From: Rhodobacterales bacterium
Lineage (GTDB): Bacteria; Pseudomonadota; Alphaproteobacteria; Rhodobacterales; Rhodobacteraceae
Assembly: GCA_002747035.1 (NCBI GenBank)
Contig: PDRZ01000014.1
Location: 62,001-126,000 of the forward strand
Direction of reading: 5' to 3'
DNA length: 64,000 nt
Shown: piece after piece, positions 17,451 to 26,905 of the stretch
How the letters are laid out: each line of letters opens with the position of its first letter
Numbering within the stretch: position 1 is the stretch's first letter
Translations under genes and position numbers: made by a program
The notes under the pieces: generated by a model
Told to the model about the DNA's origin: nothing
What the model saw: the letters and a program-made list of their open reading frames with translations, nothing else
Database searches by the model: none

Positions 17451-18499
17451 GCCCCCGCCCTCGCCAACACCGTGCCCGCGCGGTCGATCACCACGATATC
17501 AAACACCATCTCCCCGCCAAACCGCGCCTCGACCTGTTGCAATGCGCGCTCGGCAACCGCCTTGGCCAGGGGGGGGCCAACAATCTCAAAGGCCTGCAGC
17601 GCCGTGTTCGCCCGCACAACACGCGGATCGCCTGCCATCTCGGCCAGAGCTTTGAAATCCACCTGGCTGCGTTTGGAGTGCAAATCCCACGCGCCCTGAG
17701 CCAGCTTGGTGATTTTGCCAATGCCGCCCCCGATCGTCACCCGTGCAACGGGGTGTTTGGCCAGGTATTTCAACATGCCCCCGGCGAAATCTCCCATGTC
17801 CAGCATGGCGAAATCAGGCAGGCCATAAAGCGCCTGAACCACCCGCTCTGATGTCGCCCCGGTACACCCGGCAACATGGTCCTGCGCCTCGGCCCGCGCC
17901 ACGTCCACGCCCCGATGGATCGACGCGATCCAGGCCGCACAGGAAAACGGGCGCACCACACCTGTGGTGCCAAGAATGGACAACCCGCCCCGAATGCCAA
18001 GCCGTGGGTTCCAGGTTTTCGCGGCCAGCGCCTCCCCCCCCGGCACCGACACCCGGATCACCACATCCGGCGCGTGTCCAAGACGTCGCGCCATCTCGTT
18101 GACAACTGCGCCCATCAAGGCACGGGGGACAGGGTTGATCGCGGGGTCTCCCACCTCCACCGGCAACCCGGGGCGGGTGACGGTTCCAACCCCCTCTCCG
18201 GCCTCGAACACAATTCCACCGGACCCACCGGACGACGCGCGCACCTGTACCTTGATCAAGGCCCCATGGGTCACGTCCGGGTCATCCCCGGCATCCTTGA
18301 TGATACCCGCCTCGGCCCAATCCGCGCCTCTTGCGTGATGCGCAATCGCGAAGTTTGGCCGCTCGCCTTTCGGCAAGATGATCCGAACCCGCTCTGGAAA
18401 TCCCTCGCCCCACAGGGCCATCAACGCCGCCTTGGTGGCAGCGGTGGCACAGGCACCAGTGGTCCAGCCCCGGCGCAGGATCTTGGCTGTTTCAGTCAT
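17447..18499 (-). CDS. cbiD: Cobalt-precorrin-5B (C1)-methyltransferase
   Basis: A 350-residue CbiD enzyme methylating C1 of the corrin ring with S-adenosylmethionine. Diagnostic motifs are LRRGWTTGACATAATKAALM near the N-terminus, GLPVEVGDPAINPVPRAL, and FAGGMLKYLAKHPVARVTIG with IGKITKLAQG. The ATG at 18499 was chosen over a start ten codons upstream. It is the first gene of the operon with cobK. CbiD is typical of the anaerobic route, while several Rhodobacterales mix both route types. No cobalamin riboswitch fits in the short upstream gap. Confidence 0.94.
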   Translation of the reverse strand: MTETAKILRRGWTTGACATAATKAALMALWGEGFPERVRIILPKGERPNFAIAHHARGADWAEAGIIKDAGDDPDVTHGALIKVQVRASSGGSGGIVFEAGEGVGTVTRPGLPVEVGDPAINPVPRALMGAVVNEMARRLGHAPDVVIRVSVPGGEALAAKTWNPRLGIRGGLSILGTTGVVRPFSCAAWIASIHRGVDVARAEAQDHVAGCTGATSERVVQALYGLPDFAMLDMGDFAGGMLKYLAKHPVARVTIGGGIGKITKLAQGAWDLHSKRSQVDFKALAEMAGDPRVVRANTALQAFEIVGPPLAKAVAERALQQVEARFGGEMVFDIVVIDRAGTVLARAGA

Positions 18500-18586
18500 C
18501 GCAGGCGACCTTACCCGATCAATTCGCAAAAACCATGGGGCTTTGTTACGCCCAACCTGTTTTGCCCGCCAGAATGCGCGTGACAG

Positions 18587-19684
18587 TCAGGAGGACACCG
18601 GAAAAACAAAACACCGGTCGCGGCGAATGCTCAACCACAGCGGTTTGCCCACCGACGGCAAGAACACGTTGGGAACCGAGGCTTTCACGATTTCGCCGTC
18701 ATAATCCATGCGGAACTCCACAAGGCTCTCGGCCCCCATGAACCGCGCCCGTTCTACGACACCGCGCGCGGGCACCCCGTCCTCGATGGTCGGGTTTGGC
18801 CCCCGCCCATTGCGGTCAAAGTCGATCTTGAGATGCTGGGGCCGGATCACGATCTCGACCTCCTGTCCGTCGGGCACACCGGGGGCAAGAAACTGACCGA
18901 AGGGCGTATCGGTCAGCGCGCCTTCCACAACACCACGGACCACATTGATATCGCTGAAAAAAGACACCGCTTCGCGATCCCGGGGGGCGTTGTAAATGTT
19001 ATAGGGCGCACCCTTTTGAACAATTTGCCCGCCCCGCATCAACGCAATCTCATCTGCCATGCGCATGGCTTCTTCCGGCTCATGTGTGACCAGCAACACC
19101 GCCGCATCTTCGGCCCCGAGAATATCAAGCGTCTGGTCGCGGATATCATCGCGCAGCCGGTTGTCCAGCCCCGAAAACGGCTCATCCATCAACATGATCC
19201 GGGGACTGGGGGCGAGGGCACGGGCCAGCGCAACCCGCTGCTGTTCTCCCCCCGACAGCTCATGGGGAAAGGACTCAATGAATTTCTCAAGCCCGACCCG
19301 TTTCAACAGCGCCTCCACCCGCGCGCGTTTTTCCTCGCGTCCGGTGTTCAACCCAAACGCCACGTTGTCGCCGACGCTCAAATGCGGGAACAGCGCGAAA
19401 TCCTGAAACATCAACCCGATGTTACGTCGTTCGGGCGGAATGAAGAAAGTGGTATCACAGATCAGATTGCCATCCGCATAGATCTCGCCCGAATCCTGCG
19501 TCTCGACCCCGGCGATCATCCGCAGCGTCGTGGATTTGCCACAGCCCGAAGGGCCAAGAAGACAGGTCACCTGTCCCGCCATGATCCGCAACGACACGTC
19601 ATCAACCACCATGCGCCCGTCAAAGGCGCGGCTCAGGTTGCGGATTTCCAGCCGCGGTGGGGTCGTCGTGTCAAGTGTTGTCAT
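18587..19684 (-). CDS. ABC transporter ATP-binding protein, Fe(3+)/polyamine type
   Basis: A 365-residue importer ATPase of the FbpC/PotA class. Walker A is LLGPSGCGKST (about residues 43-52), the Q-loop is MFQDFALFPHL, the signature is LSGGEQQRVALARAL, Walker B is IMLMDEPFSGLD and the switch His is VTHEP. A C-terminal TOBE-like domain (GQEVEIVIRPQHLKIDFD) follows. The ferric-iron reading rests on overall likeness to FbpC. No permease or binding protein is nearby, so its partners must be elsewhere. A 76-bp gap separates it from arsM. Confidence 0.9.
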   Translation of the reverse strand: MTTLDTTTPPRLEIRNLSRAFDGRMVVDDVSLRIMAGQVTCLLGPSGCGKSTTLRMIAGVETQDSGEIYADGNLICDTTFFIPPERRNIGLMFQDFALFPHLSVGDNVAFGLNTGREEKRARVEALLKRVGLEKFIESFPHELSGGEQQRVALARALAPSPRIMLMDEPFSGLDNRLRDDIRDQTLDILGAEDAAVLLVTHEPEEAMRMADEIALMRGGQIVQKGAPYNIYNAPRDREAVSFFSDINVVRGVVEGALTDTPFGQFLAPGVPDGQEVEIVIRPQHLKIDFDRNGRGPNPTIEDGVPARGVVERARFMGAESLVEFRMDYDGEIVKASVPNVFLPSVGKPLWLSIRRDRCFVFPVSS

Positions 19685-19760
19685 GCGCCGGGCCCAGTTT
19701 TCCGATCAAAAACATCAGGTTTCGCGCAGAGTTACCAGCCCGCCCCGCCCCTCGCAAGCC

Positions 19761-20798
19761 TTAGCAACAGGGTGCGGCGTCGACACCGTCGCGTTCAAAC
19801 GGGCTTTCGCCGCCACAGCCTTCGAATATGCCATAATGGGTGGTGAAATCACCGATGAAATCGAAATGCGCCGCCATGCGGGTATCGTTCAGCATCATCC
19901 AGGTATTGCCACAGACCGGGAAAACCCTGCCGGTTTCCATCACGTGATGATCGTCCAGAATAAAATGATGCGGGGCATGGGGCACCGTCCCCTTGTAAAT
20001 CACCGCCTGGCCGTAATCCTCACAGGCGCTTTCCAGCCCGGGAAGTTTGAACAACCGGTAGGTGGCCGAGGTAAAGGATATTGGCGCAACCCGCGCCTCC
20101 AAAACAGGGTTTTCAATGGTCAGCGGGCGATGCTCCACCAGCCGCGGATCGCCGAACCCGGTCGCCTTGGCCAGGGTCAGAAAGTCGTTCCAATACAGCG
20201 CCCCTGACAGGCACTCACCGTAAAGAACCTCGTCCCTGGCCATGGCTTCGGGAATGCGGCGGTCGGCGTAGACGTCGGAAAAATACATCTCACCGCCCTC
20301 TTTCAACAAACCGTACGCCCCGCGCAGAACCGCCGCCTTGTCAGTGGCAAGGTTTATGACACAGTTGCTGACGATGACATCGAAACTGTTGGGGTCCAAT
20401 GGCAGCTCGTCCAGCTTTTCAATGAACCCTTCATGAAATTCCACCACATCAAACCCGAACCTGTCGGCGTGCCAGTGTTGGTGTTCCCAGGCCACGGCAA
20501 GCTGTTCCGGCGTCATGTCCACCCCCACCACACGGCCGGTGGGGCCGACCATCTGGGCCAACGCATAGACGTCACGCCCCGCGCCACAGCCAAGATCAAG
20601 GATTCGCGCGCCCTCCAGCGCCCCGGGCATGACCAGCCCACAACCGTAATAGCGGGTCAGAACCTCGTCATGCACATTGGCAAGCGTCCGTTTGACATGT
20701 TCCGGCATGTCATCCGGCGAGCAACAGGCGTTGGTCTGTAAATCCGAACTGCCCTGCAGCACCTTGCCGTAATAGTCCTGAACCGCTTCATGTTTCAT
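19761..20798 (-). CDS. arsM: Arsenite S-adenosylmethionine methyltransferase
   Basis: A 345-residue Rossmann methyltransferase that methylates As(III). The SAM motif is ARILDLGCGAGRDVYALAQM (about residues 64-83). Cysteines expected to bind arsenite are seen at C53, C146 (VIVSNCVINL) and C196 (LYGECLSGA), with an additional Cys pair at C25-C26 and a C-terminal CC. The C-terminal third (about 240-345) is the extension of the ArsM family. No arsR or other ars gene is adjacent. Its ribosome binding site lies within a hairpin just upstream. It ends in TAA. Confidence 0.93.
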   Translation of the reverse strand: MKHEAVQDYYGKVLQGSSDLQTNACCSPDDMPEHVKRTLANVHDEVLTRYYGCGLVMPGALEGARILDLGCGAGRDVYALAQMVGPTGRVVGVDMTPEQLAVAWEHQHWHADRFGFDVVEFHEGFIEKLDELPLDPNSFDVIVSNCVINLATDKAAVLRGAYGLLKEGGEMYFSDVYADRRIPEAMARDEVLYGECLSGALYWNDFLTLAKATGFGDPRLVEHRPLTIENPVLEARVAPISFTSATYRLFKLPGLESACEDYGQAVIYKGTVPHAPHHFILDDHHVMETGRVFPVCGNTWMMLNDTRMAAHFDFIGDFTTHYGIFEGCGGESPFERDGVDAAPCC

Positions 20799-20803
20799 GG
20801 CGC

Positions 20804-20831
20804 ACCCTTTGCAGCAATCTTTGCAAAGGGT
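20804..20831 (-). promoter_or_regulatory. Hairpin covering the arsM ribosome binding site
   Basis: On the minus strand ACCCTTTGCA and TGCAAAGGGT form a perfect 10-bp stem with an 8-nt loop, ending five bases before the arsM ATG. The AAAGGG that would serve as Shine-Dalgarno is in the 3' arm, so folding should hide it. A second small inverted repeat (TTCACGC/GCGTGAA) lies at 20873-20888. Regulation is inferred, not shown. Confidence 0.55.
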
Positions 20832-20903
20832 TAGGGGGTCACCTCCGGCAAGGCAACGCCTGAAACTCGGCTTTCACGCAGGCGTGAACGGGTATAACGG
20901 GGA

Positions 20904-21137
20904 TCAGTACGGATCATCCTCGGGCGCGTCCGGGTCCGGTTGCCCCACACCTTTGAAGATCGGCTTCAGGGGGAAAACCCAGGCGACGCCAACCACAATG
21001 TAAATGGCAAACTCGACCAGCGTGGGAAGCTGCCAAAGCGGCAACCGCCCCAACACGGCCCAGGCGACAAGCAGGTAAAGCGGCAGACCGATCAACAGGA
21101 TGATCGCCGACCAGCGCCGCCGCGCTTTATAGGACAT
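20904..21137 (-). CDS. DUF2842 small membrane protein
   Basis: A 77-residue protein of the alphaproteobacterial DUF2842 family. It opens MSYKARRRWSAIILLIGLPL, has two transmembrane helices (about residues 11-31 and 44-62) and an acidic tail (PDPDAPEDDPY). The start ATG at 21137 fits the family; an upstream in-frame start would overlap purA. It lies 17 bp after purA on the same strand and is probably cotranscribed. Function unknown. Confidence 0.85.
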   Translation of the reverse strand: MSYKARRRWSAIILLIGLPLYLLVAWAVLGRLPLWQLPTLVEFAIYIVVGVAWVFPLKPIFKGVGQPDPDAPEDDPY

Positions 21138-21154
21138 ACCGCCAAACACCGCCG

Positions 21155-22450
21155 TCAATCCGCAAACGGGTCGGTGACAAGGATGGTGTCGTCACGCTCG
21201 GGGCTTGTGGACAACAGGGCAACGGGGCAATCAATCAGCTCCTCCACCCGTTTCACGTATTTGATGGCATTCGCAGGCAGGTCCGCCCAGCTGCGCGCGC
21301 CTTCGGTCGATTCGGACCATCCGGGCATCTCTTCGTAGATCGGTGTGCACCGGGCCTGTTCATCCGCTGCCGTGGGCAGGTAATCCAACCGCGTCCCATC
21401 CAGATCATAGCCCACACAGATTTTCAGGGTCTCAAACCCGTCCAGAACGTCAAGCTTGGTCAACGAAATTCCTGTGACTCCGCTGGTGGCACAGGTCTGG
21501 CGCACCAATGCGGCATCAAACCAGCCACAGCGGCGCTTGCGCCCGGTGGTGGTGCCAAATTCATGTCCGCGCTCGCCAAGGCGCTGGCCATCGGCATCAT
21601 CCAACTCGGTCGGGAACGGCCCCTCCCCCACGCGGGTGGTATAGGCTTTGACAATCCCGAGAACATAGTCGATCGAATTCGGGCCAATCCCGACACCGGT
21701 TGCCGCCTGCCCGGCAATCACATTGGACGAGGTGACAAAAGGATAGGTGCCGAAATCAATGTCCAGCAACGCGCCCTGTGCCCCTTCAAACAGGATCCGC
21801 TTACCATTCTTGCGCTTTTCATTGAGCACTTTCCACACGGGCGCCGCGTATTTCAGAATCCTGGGCGCGACCTCTGTCAGCAAAGCGATCAGCGCATCGC
21901 GGTCAATCGGATCAATCCCCAGCCCCCTGCGCAGCGGATCATGATGCTGCAACGCACGATCCACCCGCGCCTCCAACGTGGCCGGGTCGGCAAGGTCAGC
22001 CACGCGAATCGCCCGGCGCCCGACCTTGTCTTCGTAACACGGACCAATGCCTCGCCCCGTGGTGCCGATCTTGGTGCCCTTGCTTGCGGCTTCTTCCCGC
22101 GCCCGGTCCAGTTCTCCGTGGAACGGCAGGATCAGAGGGGTGTTTTCGGCGATCATCAAGGTTTCGGGGGAAATCTCCACGCCCTGCCCCGTGATGGTCT
22201 CGATTTCCTTCAGCAGGTTCCAGGGGTCCAGCACCACGCCATTGCCGATCACCGACAACTTGCCGCCGCGCACAACGCCGGACGGCAGAGCATGAAGCTT
22301 GTAGACCGCACCATCGATCACCAGAGTGTGGCCGGCATTATGCCCGCCCTGGAAACGACAGATCACATCTGCCCGCTCGCTCAACCAGTCCACGATCTTG
22401 CCTTTTCCCTCGTCACCCCATTGGGCACCGACTACGACGACATTGGCCAT
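21155..22450 (-). CDS. purA: Adenylosuccinate synthetase
   Basis: A 431-residue enzyme making adenylosuccinate from IMP, aspartate and GTP in AMP synthesis. The N-terminal P-loop-like motif is [20 protein letters not shown], followed by the catalytic His segment [13 protein letters not shown]. The family signature [20 protein letters not shown] is also present. I set the start at [12 protein letters not shown] (22450); residues further upstream are not family-like. Length is standard. Confidence 0.97.
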   Translation of the reverse strand: MANVVVVGAQWGDEGKGKIVDWLSERADVICRFQGGHNAGHTLVIDGAVYKLHALPSGVVRGGKLSVIGNGVVLDPWNLLKEIETITGQGVEISPETLMIAENTPLILPFHGELDRAREEAASKGTKIGTTGRGIGPCYEDKVGRRAIRVADLADPATLEARVDRALQHHDPLRRGLGIDPIDRDALIALLTEVAPRILKYAAPVWKVLNEKRKNGKRILFEGAQGALLDIDFGTYPFVTSSNVIAGQAATGVGIGPNSIDYVLGIVKAYTTRVGEGPFPTELDDADGQRLGERGHEFGTTTGRKRRCGWFDAALVRQTCATSGVTGISLTKLDVLDGFETLKICVGYDLDGTRLDYLPTAADEQARCTPIYEEMPGWSESTEGARSWADLPANAIKYVKRVEELIDCPVALLSTSPERDDTILVTDPFAD

Positions 22451-22628
22451 GATGGTCCTCTTTCTTGGAACAAACCCGCGCCGGTATAGCGACACCACGC
22501 CCGCCATGAAACCCCCAACCGCCGTTCAATTTCGCCGCATCCCGGTTAAACCCGGCTGGATAGTCCGAGTCGCACAGGTCAAATTCGGGACCAACTGGAT
22601 CTGAACCGGGTTAAAGGGACCATCACGA

Positions 22629-23024
22629 ATGGGGTTTATCTTGCGCTGGGGCACCGCCTTCCTGCTGTTGGCTGCGACCTACAACCCAACCGAATGGAAC
22701 TACGTGCGGTGGGGGCTGGCGAATACATAGACCCGGCTGTCACTTGTTGTGCTGCTGGGGCTGCTGTTGCTGGTTGGCTATATCATCTACCTGCGCGCCA
22801 CGCTGCGGTCGATCGGAACCTTTGGCATGGCGCTGGTTCTGGCCATCGTCGGCGCGCTGCTCTGGGTACTTTACGATCAAGAGCTTATGAAGCTGAACAC
22901 CCCGTCCCAGAATGTCTGGATCGGCATCGTGGCGCTGTCTTTCGTGCTTGGCATCGGCCTGTCCTGGTCCCATGTCCGCCGTACATTGTCAGGCCAATCG
23001 GACATGGACGACGTGGACGAATAG
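22629..23024 (+). pseudogene. DUF6524 membrane protein with in-frame TAG
   Basis: The frame starts MGFILRWGTAFLLLAATYNP and, after ALANT, meets a TAG at 22728-22730 (codon 34). It then continues unbroken as TRLSLVVLLGLLLLVGYIIY to a TAG at 23022. The two parts together give a 130-residue, three-to-four-helix membrane protein like DUF6524 proteins of Rhodobacterales, ending SGQSDMDDVDE. By memory of the family a Gln would suit the TAG position (CAG to TAG), but I cannot align it here. A GTG at 22749 could reinitiate, giving the C-terminal 91 residues. Confidence 0.78.
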
Positions 23025-23259
23025 CCCTCCCGCCCACTGCGGTTGCGCTTGCGCGCATTCCTCGTCGGTTGGGCCCGGCACCTGCGCGGCTGTGCGCATC
23101 GCACACAGCCGCGCAGGTGCCCCCCGCTCGCCGCAGGCGGCATTGCCAAATGGCAATGTGCTTAAATGTGCTTAAAGGCCTCAACAAATGCCGGATCCCA
23201 CGGCCCCACCCGGTTGAACCAGAGCTTGAAGTCCTGGCTCTTCACGACAAACTGGCAAA
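23025..23259. other. Gene-free stretch between DUF6524 and the MFS gene
   Basis: No plus-strand gene is evident. It holds the long inverted repeat at 23077-23121, a second small hairpin (CATTGCC/GGCAATG, about 23140-23157) and a short direct repeat TGTGCTTAAA just after it. The minus strand here carries a short open frame whose end (KLWFNRVGPWDPAFVEAF) looks protein-like and may be a gene remnant. Confidence 0.5.
23077..23121. repeat. Perfect 18-bp inverted repeat, 9-nt loop
   Basis: GGCACCTGCGCGGCTGTG (23077-23094) is exactly repeated as its reverse complement at 23104-23121. There is no T tract on either side, so a simple intrinsic terminator is unlikely. It could be a binding site, an mRNA-stabilising fold or a remnant of a mobile palindrome. 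Confidence 0.7.
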
Positions 23260-24498
23260 ATGGCCCAACCGATTCTGCGCAAAAACCGCAATTTCCATCT
23301 TCTGATTTCGTCCGCCGGCATTTCCAATCTTGGGGACGGGGTGTCGGCGCTTGCGTTTCCATGGCTCGCAACTCTCATTACGCGCGACCCCTTCCTGATT
23401 GCGCTGGTCGGTTTTGCCACCCGCCTGCCCTGGCTGCTTTTTGCGATTCCCGCCGGGGTCATTACCGATCGCGCCGACCGGTGCCAGATCATGTTCCGGG
23501 CCGACCTCCTGCGTCTCTTGCTCACCACAGGTGTCATCGCGCTCATCTTCTCCCTCCCTGCCCGATCCTCGCCGGACACTGCACTGTTCTTTATCCTGGC
23601 CCTGTCTCTCCTCGCCTTTGCGCTTGGCCTGGCCGAGGTGTTGCGGGACAACGCCGCTCAGACGGTGTTGCCTTCCGTCGTGGCCCCACAAGACCTGGAA
23701 ACCGCCAATGGCCGGATCTGGAGCGTCGAGCAGGTGGCCGGTGGTTTCATCGGTCCACCCCTTGCCGGGTTTCTGATTGCCTTTGCCGTGCCTGCCCCCT
23801 TCTTCCTTGATGCCGCGACCTTCGGCATCGCGGCCACCCTGGTCTGGTGCATGGCTGTTCCCCTGCGTCCGCCCCCCAAACGCCGCCCCATGCGGGCAGA
23901 GATGGCCGAAGGCTGGCGCTGGATGCGCGCCAACCCGATGATTTTGCGCCTTGCGCTGATGCTGGGTGTCATCAACTGTGCGGCCATGATGGTGATGACC
24001 ATGCTGGTCCTTTATTCTCAGGACATACTTGGGCTTGGCCCCGTGGGGCACGGTCTTTTGCTGACCTGTGGCGCAGCCGGTGGCGTGCTGGGCGGTCTGC
24101 TCTGCCCGAGCATCGTCAAACGCCTTGGACGGCGCACCAGCCTGCTTTCCGCGCTCTCGATCATGCCCGCTGGCTACGCGCTTTATGCGCTGACGACCCA
24201 CCCGGTCCTTGCCGGGCTTGCCGAAGCCACGCTGGTCTTTACCGGAATGCTCTGGAACGTGGTCACCGTCTCCTATCGCCAACGCATGATCCCCGACGCG
24301 CTGCTGGGCCGGGTGAACGCGCTGTACCGATTCTTCGGCTGGGGCAGCCTGTCCGTGGGTGCCCTGCTCAGCGGCGCCCTTGTGGCGCTGGCTGAACCCG
24401 GGCTGGGGCGCGATCTTGCCATCCGGCTGCCATTTGCCCTTGCTGCGCTAACCGGGCTGGGGCTTCTGGCCCATGGGGCAAAACGTCTGCATCTCTGA
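23260..24498 (+). CDS. MFS transporter, EntS-like exporter family
   Basis: A 412-residue major facilitator protein with about 12 hydrophobic helices. The opening is MAQPILRKNRNFHLLISSAG, and the loop between helices 2 and 3 (PAGVITDRADRCQIMFRADL) is the conserved MFS motif A region. The block AEVLRDNAAQTVLPSVVAP and the central loop RPPPKRRPMRAEMAEGWRWM resemble EntS/MFS_3 drug or siderophore exporters. The substrate is not predictable. It stands alone on the plus strand. Confidence 0.85.
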   Translation: MAQPILRKNRNFHLLISSAGISNLGDGVSALAFPWLATLITRDPFLIALVGFATRLPWLLFAIPAGVITDRADRCQIMFRADLLRLLLTTGVIALIFSLPARSSPDTALFFILALSLLAFALGLAEVLRDNAAQTVLPSVVAPQDLETANGRIWSVEQVAGGFIGPPLAGFLIAFAVPAPFFLDAATFGIAATLVWCMAVPLRPPPKRRPMRAEMAEGWRWMRANPMILRLALMLGVINCAAMMVMTMLVLYSQDILGLGPVGHGLLLTCGAAGGVLGGLLCPSIVKRLGRRTSLLSALSIMPAGYALYALTTHPVLAGLAEATLVFTGMLWNVVTVSYRQRMIPDALLGRVNALYRFFGWGSLSVGALLSGALVALAEPGLGRDLAIRLPFALAALTGLGLLAHGAKRLHL

Positions 24499-24573
24499 CC
24501 CCTTCACGCCTTGCGCCGCTGCGATCTTTGCCATACATAGCCCGACAGATCATCTCAGAGGCCGCAGGCACCC

Positions 24574-24933
24574 ATGGAAAACGTCGTTCTCATCATCCAC
24601 CTTCTTCTGGCATTGGCGCTGATCGGCGTGGTGCTGTTGCAACGGTCCGAGGGCGGCGGCCTTGGCATGGGCAGCGGTGGCGGCGGGGCCATCACCGACC
24701 GCGCGGCGGCAACCGCATTGGGCAAGGTGACGTGGATCCTGGCCATCGCCTTTATCTGTACCTCTATCGCGCTGACCATCATCGCGGCCCGGAACTCGGC
24801 CGGAAGCTCGGTCATCGACCGGCTTGGCGACGCCCCGGCAGCCGCGGAAAACACCGCGCCGACCCTGCCCGCGGACGACCTGTTGCCACCCAGCAGCGAC
24901 GATACCGCGCCGCTGGTCCCCCGCGCGGATTGA
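24574..24933 (+). CDS. secG: Preprotein translocase subunit SecG
   Basis: A 119-residue SecG, the accessory subunit of the SecYEG channel in the inner membrane. It has two transmembrane helices (MENVVLIIHLLLALALIGVV and WILAIAFICTSIALTIIAA). Between them is the Gly-rich loop LQRSEGGGLGMGSGGGGAIT, diagnostic for SecG. The C-terminal acidic, Pro-rich tail is common in alphaproteobacteria. It lies 176 bp before pyrG, an arrangement common in this group. Confidence 0.95.
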   Translation: MENVVLIIHLLLALALIGVVLLQRSEGGGLGMGSGGGGAITDRAAATALGKVTWILAIAFICTSIALTIIAARNSAGSSVIDRLGDAPAAAENTAPTLPADDLLPPSSDDTAPLVPRAD

Positions 24934-25109
24934 TCCACCAGCCTTTGTTTATGCACCACTTCGGACCGCAACAGCATCTTGCGGTCCGGTTGCCAAGCAC
25001 TGGCGAATCCTCTATATCTCAAGTCCCGTGATGTAGCGGCCTTTTCGGCACGCTCGGGCACTCAATTTGCGGATATTCCGCAGCCATTTTCACGGGGGAC
25101 ATGGGCCAC

Positions 25110-26753
25110 ATGGCGCGTTACGTTTTCATCACCGGCGGTGTTGTTTCTTCTTTGGGCAAGGGCCTTGCCTCTGCCGCTCTTGGCGCTTTGCTACAGGCGC
25201 GCGGCTATACCGTGCGGTTGCGCAAACTTGATCCCTATCTGAATGTCGATCCCGGCACCATGTCGCCCTTCGAACATGGCGAGGTTTTCGTCACCGACGA
25301 TGGCGCGGAAACCGATCTGGACCTTGGCCATTACGAACGTTTCACCGGCGTGCCCGCACGCAAGACGGATTCGATTTCGTCTGGCCGCATCTACACCAAC
25401 GTGCTGGAAAAAGAACGGCGCGGCGATTACCTTGGCAAAACCATCCAGGTGATCCCCCACGTCACCAACGAAATCAAGGATTTCATCAATATCGGCGATG
25501 GCGAGGTTGATTTCATGCTGTGTGAAATCGGCGGCACGGTCGGCGACATCGAAGGTTTGCCGTTTTTCGAAGCCCTCCGCCAGTTTTCCCAGGACAAACC
25601 CCGGGGACAGTGCATTTTCATGCACCTCACCCTCCTGCCCTGGCTCGCCGCCTCGGGCGAACTGAAAACCAAACCGACCCAACACAGCGTCAAGGAACTG
25701 CGCTCCATCGGCCTGCAGCCCGATGTGCTGGTGTGCCGCTCGGAACACCCGATTCCCGAAAAGGAACGTGGCAAGATCGCCCTGTTCTGCAATGTGCGCC
25801 CGGACGCGGTGATTCCGGCCTATGACCTGAAATCCATCTACGAAGCACCGCTGGCTTATCATCGTGTGGGTCTGGATCAGGCCGTGCTTGACGCCTTCAA
25901 CATCGCCCCTGCCCCCAAACCCGACCTCTCGGTCTGGGAAGACGTGGCCGACCGCATCCACAAAGTGGATGGCGAAGTGAACGTGGCCATCGTCGGCAAA
26001 TATACCCAGTTGGAAGACGCTTATAAGTCGATCAAAGAGGCGCTGACCCACGGTGGCATGGCCAACCGCGTCAAGGTCAACGTGAACTGGGTCGATGCCG
26101 AAGTTTTTGACGACGAGGATGCCGCACCGCATCTCGAAGGCTATCACGCCATCCTCGTTCCCGGCGGCTTCGGTGAACGTGGCACCGAAGGCAAGATCAA
26201 GGCCGCACAATTCGCCCGCGAACGCAAGGTGCCCTATCTGGGCATCTGTCTGGGGATGCAGATGGCCGTGATCGAAGCGGCCCGCAATGTGGCCGGGATC
26301 GCATCGGCGGGGTCCGAGGAATTCGACCATGAGGCGGGCCAGAAACGGTTCGAACCCGTGGTCTATCACCTCAAGGAATGGGTTCAGGGCAACTATACCG
26401 TGACCCGCAAGGCGACCGATGACAAAGGCGGCACCATGCGCCTTGGAGCCTATGACGCCACGCTGGCCGAAGGCTCCAACGTCGCCCGCGTCTATGGCAG
26501 CACCGCGATTGAAGAACGCCACCGCCACCGCTATGAAGTGGATGTCAAGTATCGGGAACAGCTCGAAAAATGCGGGCTGACCTTTTCCGGCATGTCCCCC
26601 GATGGCCGGTTGCCGGAAATCGTGGAATGGACGGATCACCCATGGTTTATCGGGGTACAGTTCCACCCGGAACTCAAATCGAAACCGTTCGAGCCGCATC
26701 CGTTGTTTGCCGATTTCGTGCGGGCCGCCGTGGAAACCTCGCGGCTGGTCTGA
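25110..26753 (+). CDS. pyrG: CTP synthase
   Basis: A 547-residue glutamine-hydrolysing CTP synthase converting UTP to CTP. The synthetase domain starts [20 protein letters not shown] (P-loop). The amidotransferase domain has the nucleophile in [20 protein letters not shown] and the His-Glu pair in [20 protein letters not shown] chose MARYVF at 25110 rather than three codons upstream, as in other alphaproteobacteria. Length is standard. Confidence 0.97.
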   Translation: MARYVFITGGVVSSLGKGLASAALGALLQARGYTVRLRKLDPYLNVDPGTMSPFEHGEVFVTDDGAETDLDLGHYERFTGVPARKTDSISSGRIYTNVLEKERRGDYLGKTIQVIPHVTNEIKDFINIGDGEVDFMLCEIGGTVGDIEGLPFFEALRQFSQDKPRGQCIFMHLTLLPWLAASGELKTKPTQHSVKELRSIGLQPDVLVCRSEHPIPEKERGKIALFCNVRPDAVIPAYDLKSIYEAPLAYHRVGLDQAVLDAFNIAPAPKPDLSVWEDVADRIHKVDGEVNVAIVGKYTQLEDAYKSIKEALTHGGMANRVKVNVNWVDAEVFDDEDAAPHLEGYHAILVPGGFGERGTEGKIKAAQFARERKVPYLGICLGMQMAVIEAARNVAGIASAGSEEFDHEAGQKRFEPVVYHLKEWVQGNYTVTRKATDDKGGTMRLGAYDATLAEGSNVARVYGSTAIEERHRHRYEVDVKYREQLEKCGLTFSGMSPDGRLPEIVEWTDHPWFIGVQFHPELKSKPFEPHPLFADFVRAAVETSRLV

Positions 26754-26905
26754 CCCCTCCCGGTCTCGGCTCAAACACAATACCGAAGCACGATAACGAA
26801 GCGTAGCGCGCGGACCCTTCTGAGGTTATGGGCGTTACGAATCCATTTTCCTGTCTCAACTTCATCTCGAAACGCTTTATCGCGGGGCACCGCGCAACGT
26901 CGGGA

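Noticed and set aside
25191-26780. A 529-codon open frame opposite pyrG
   Set aside because: Antisense shadow of a highly conserved gene; no family resemblance and no start signal.
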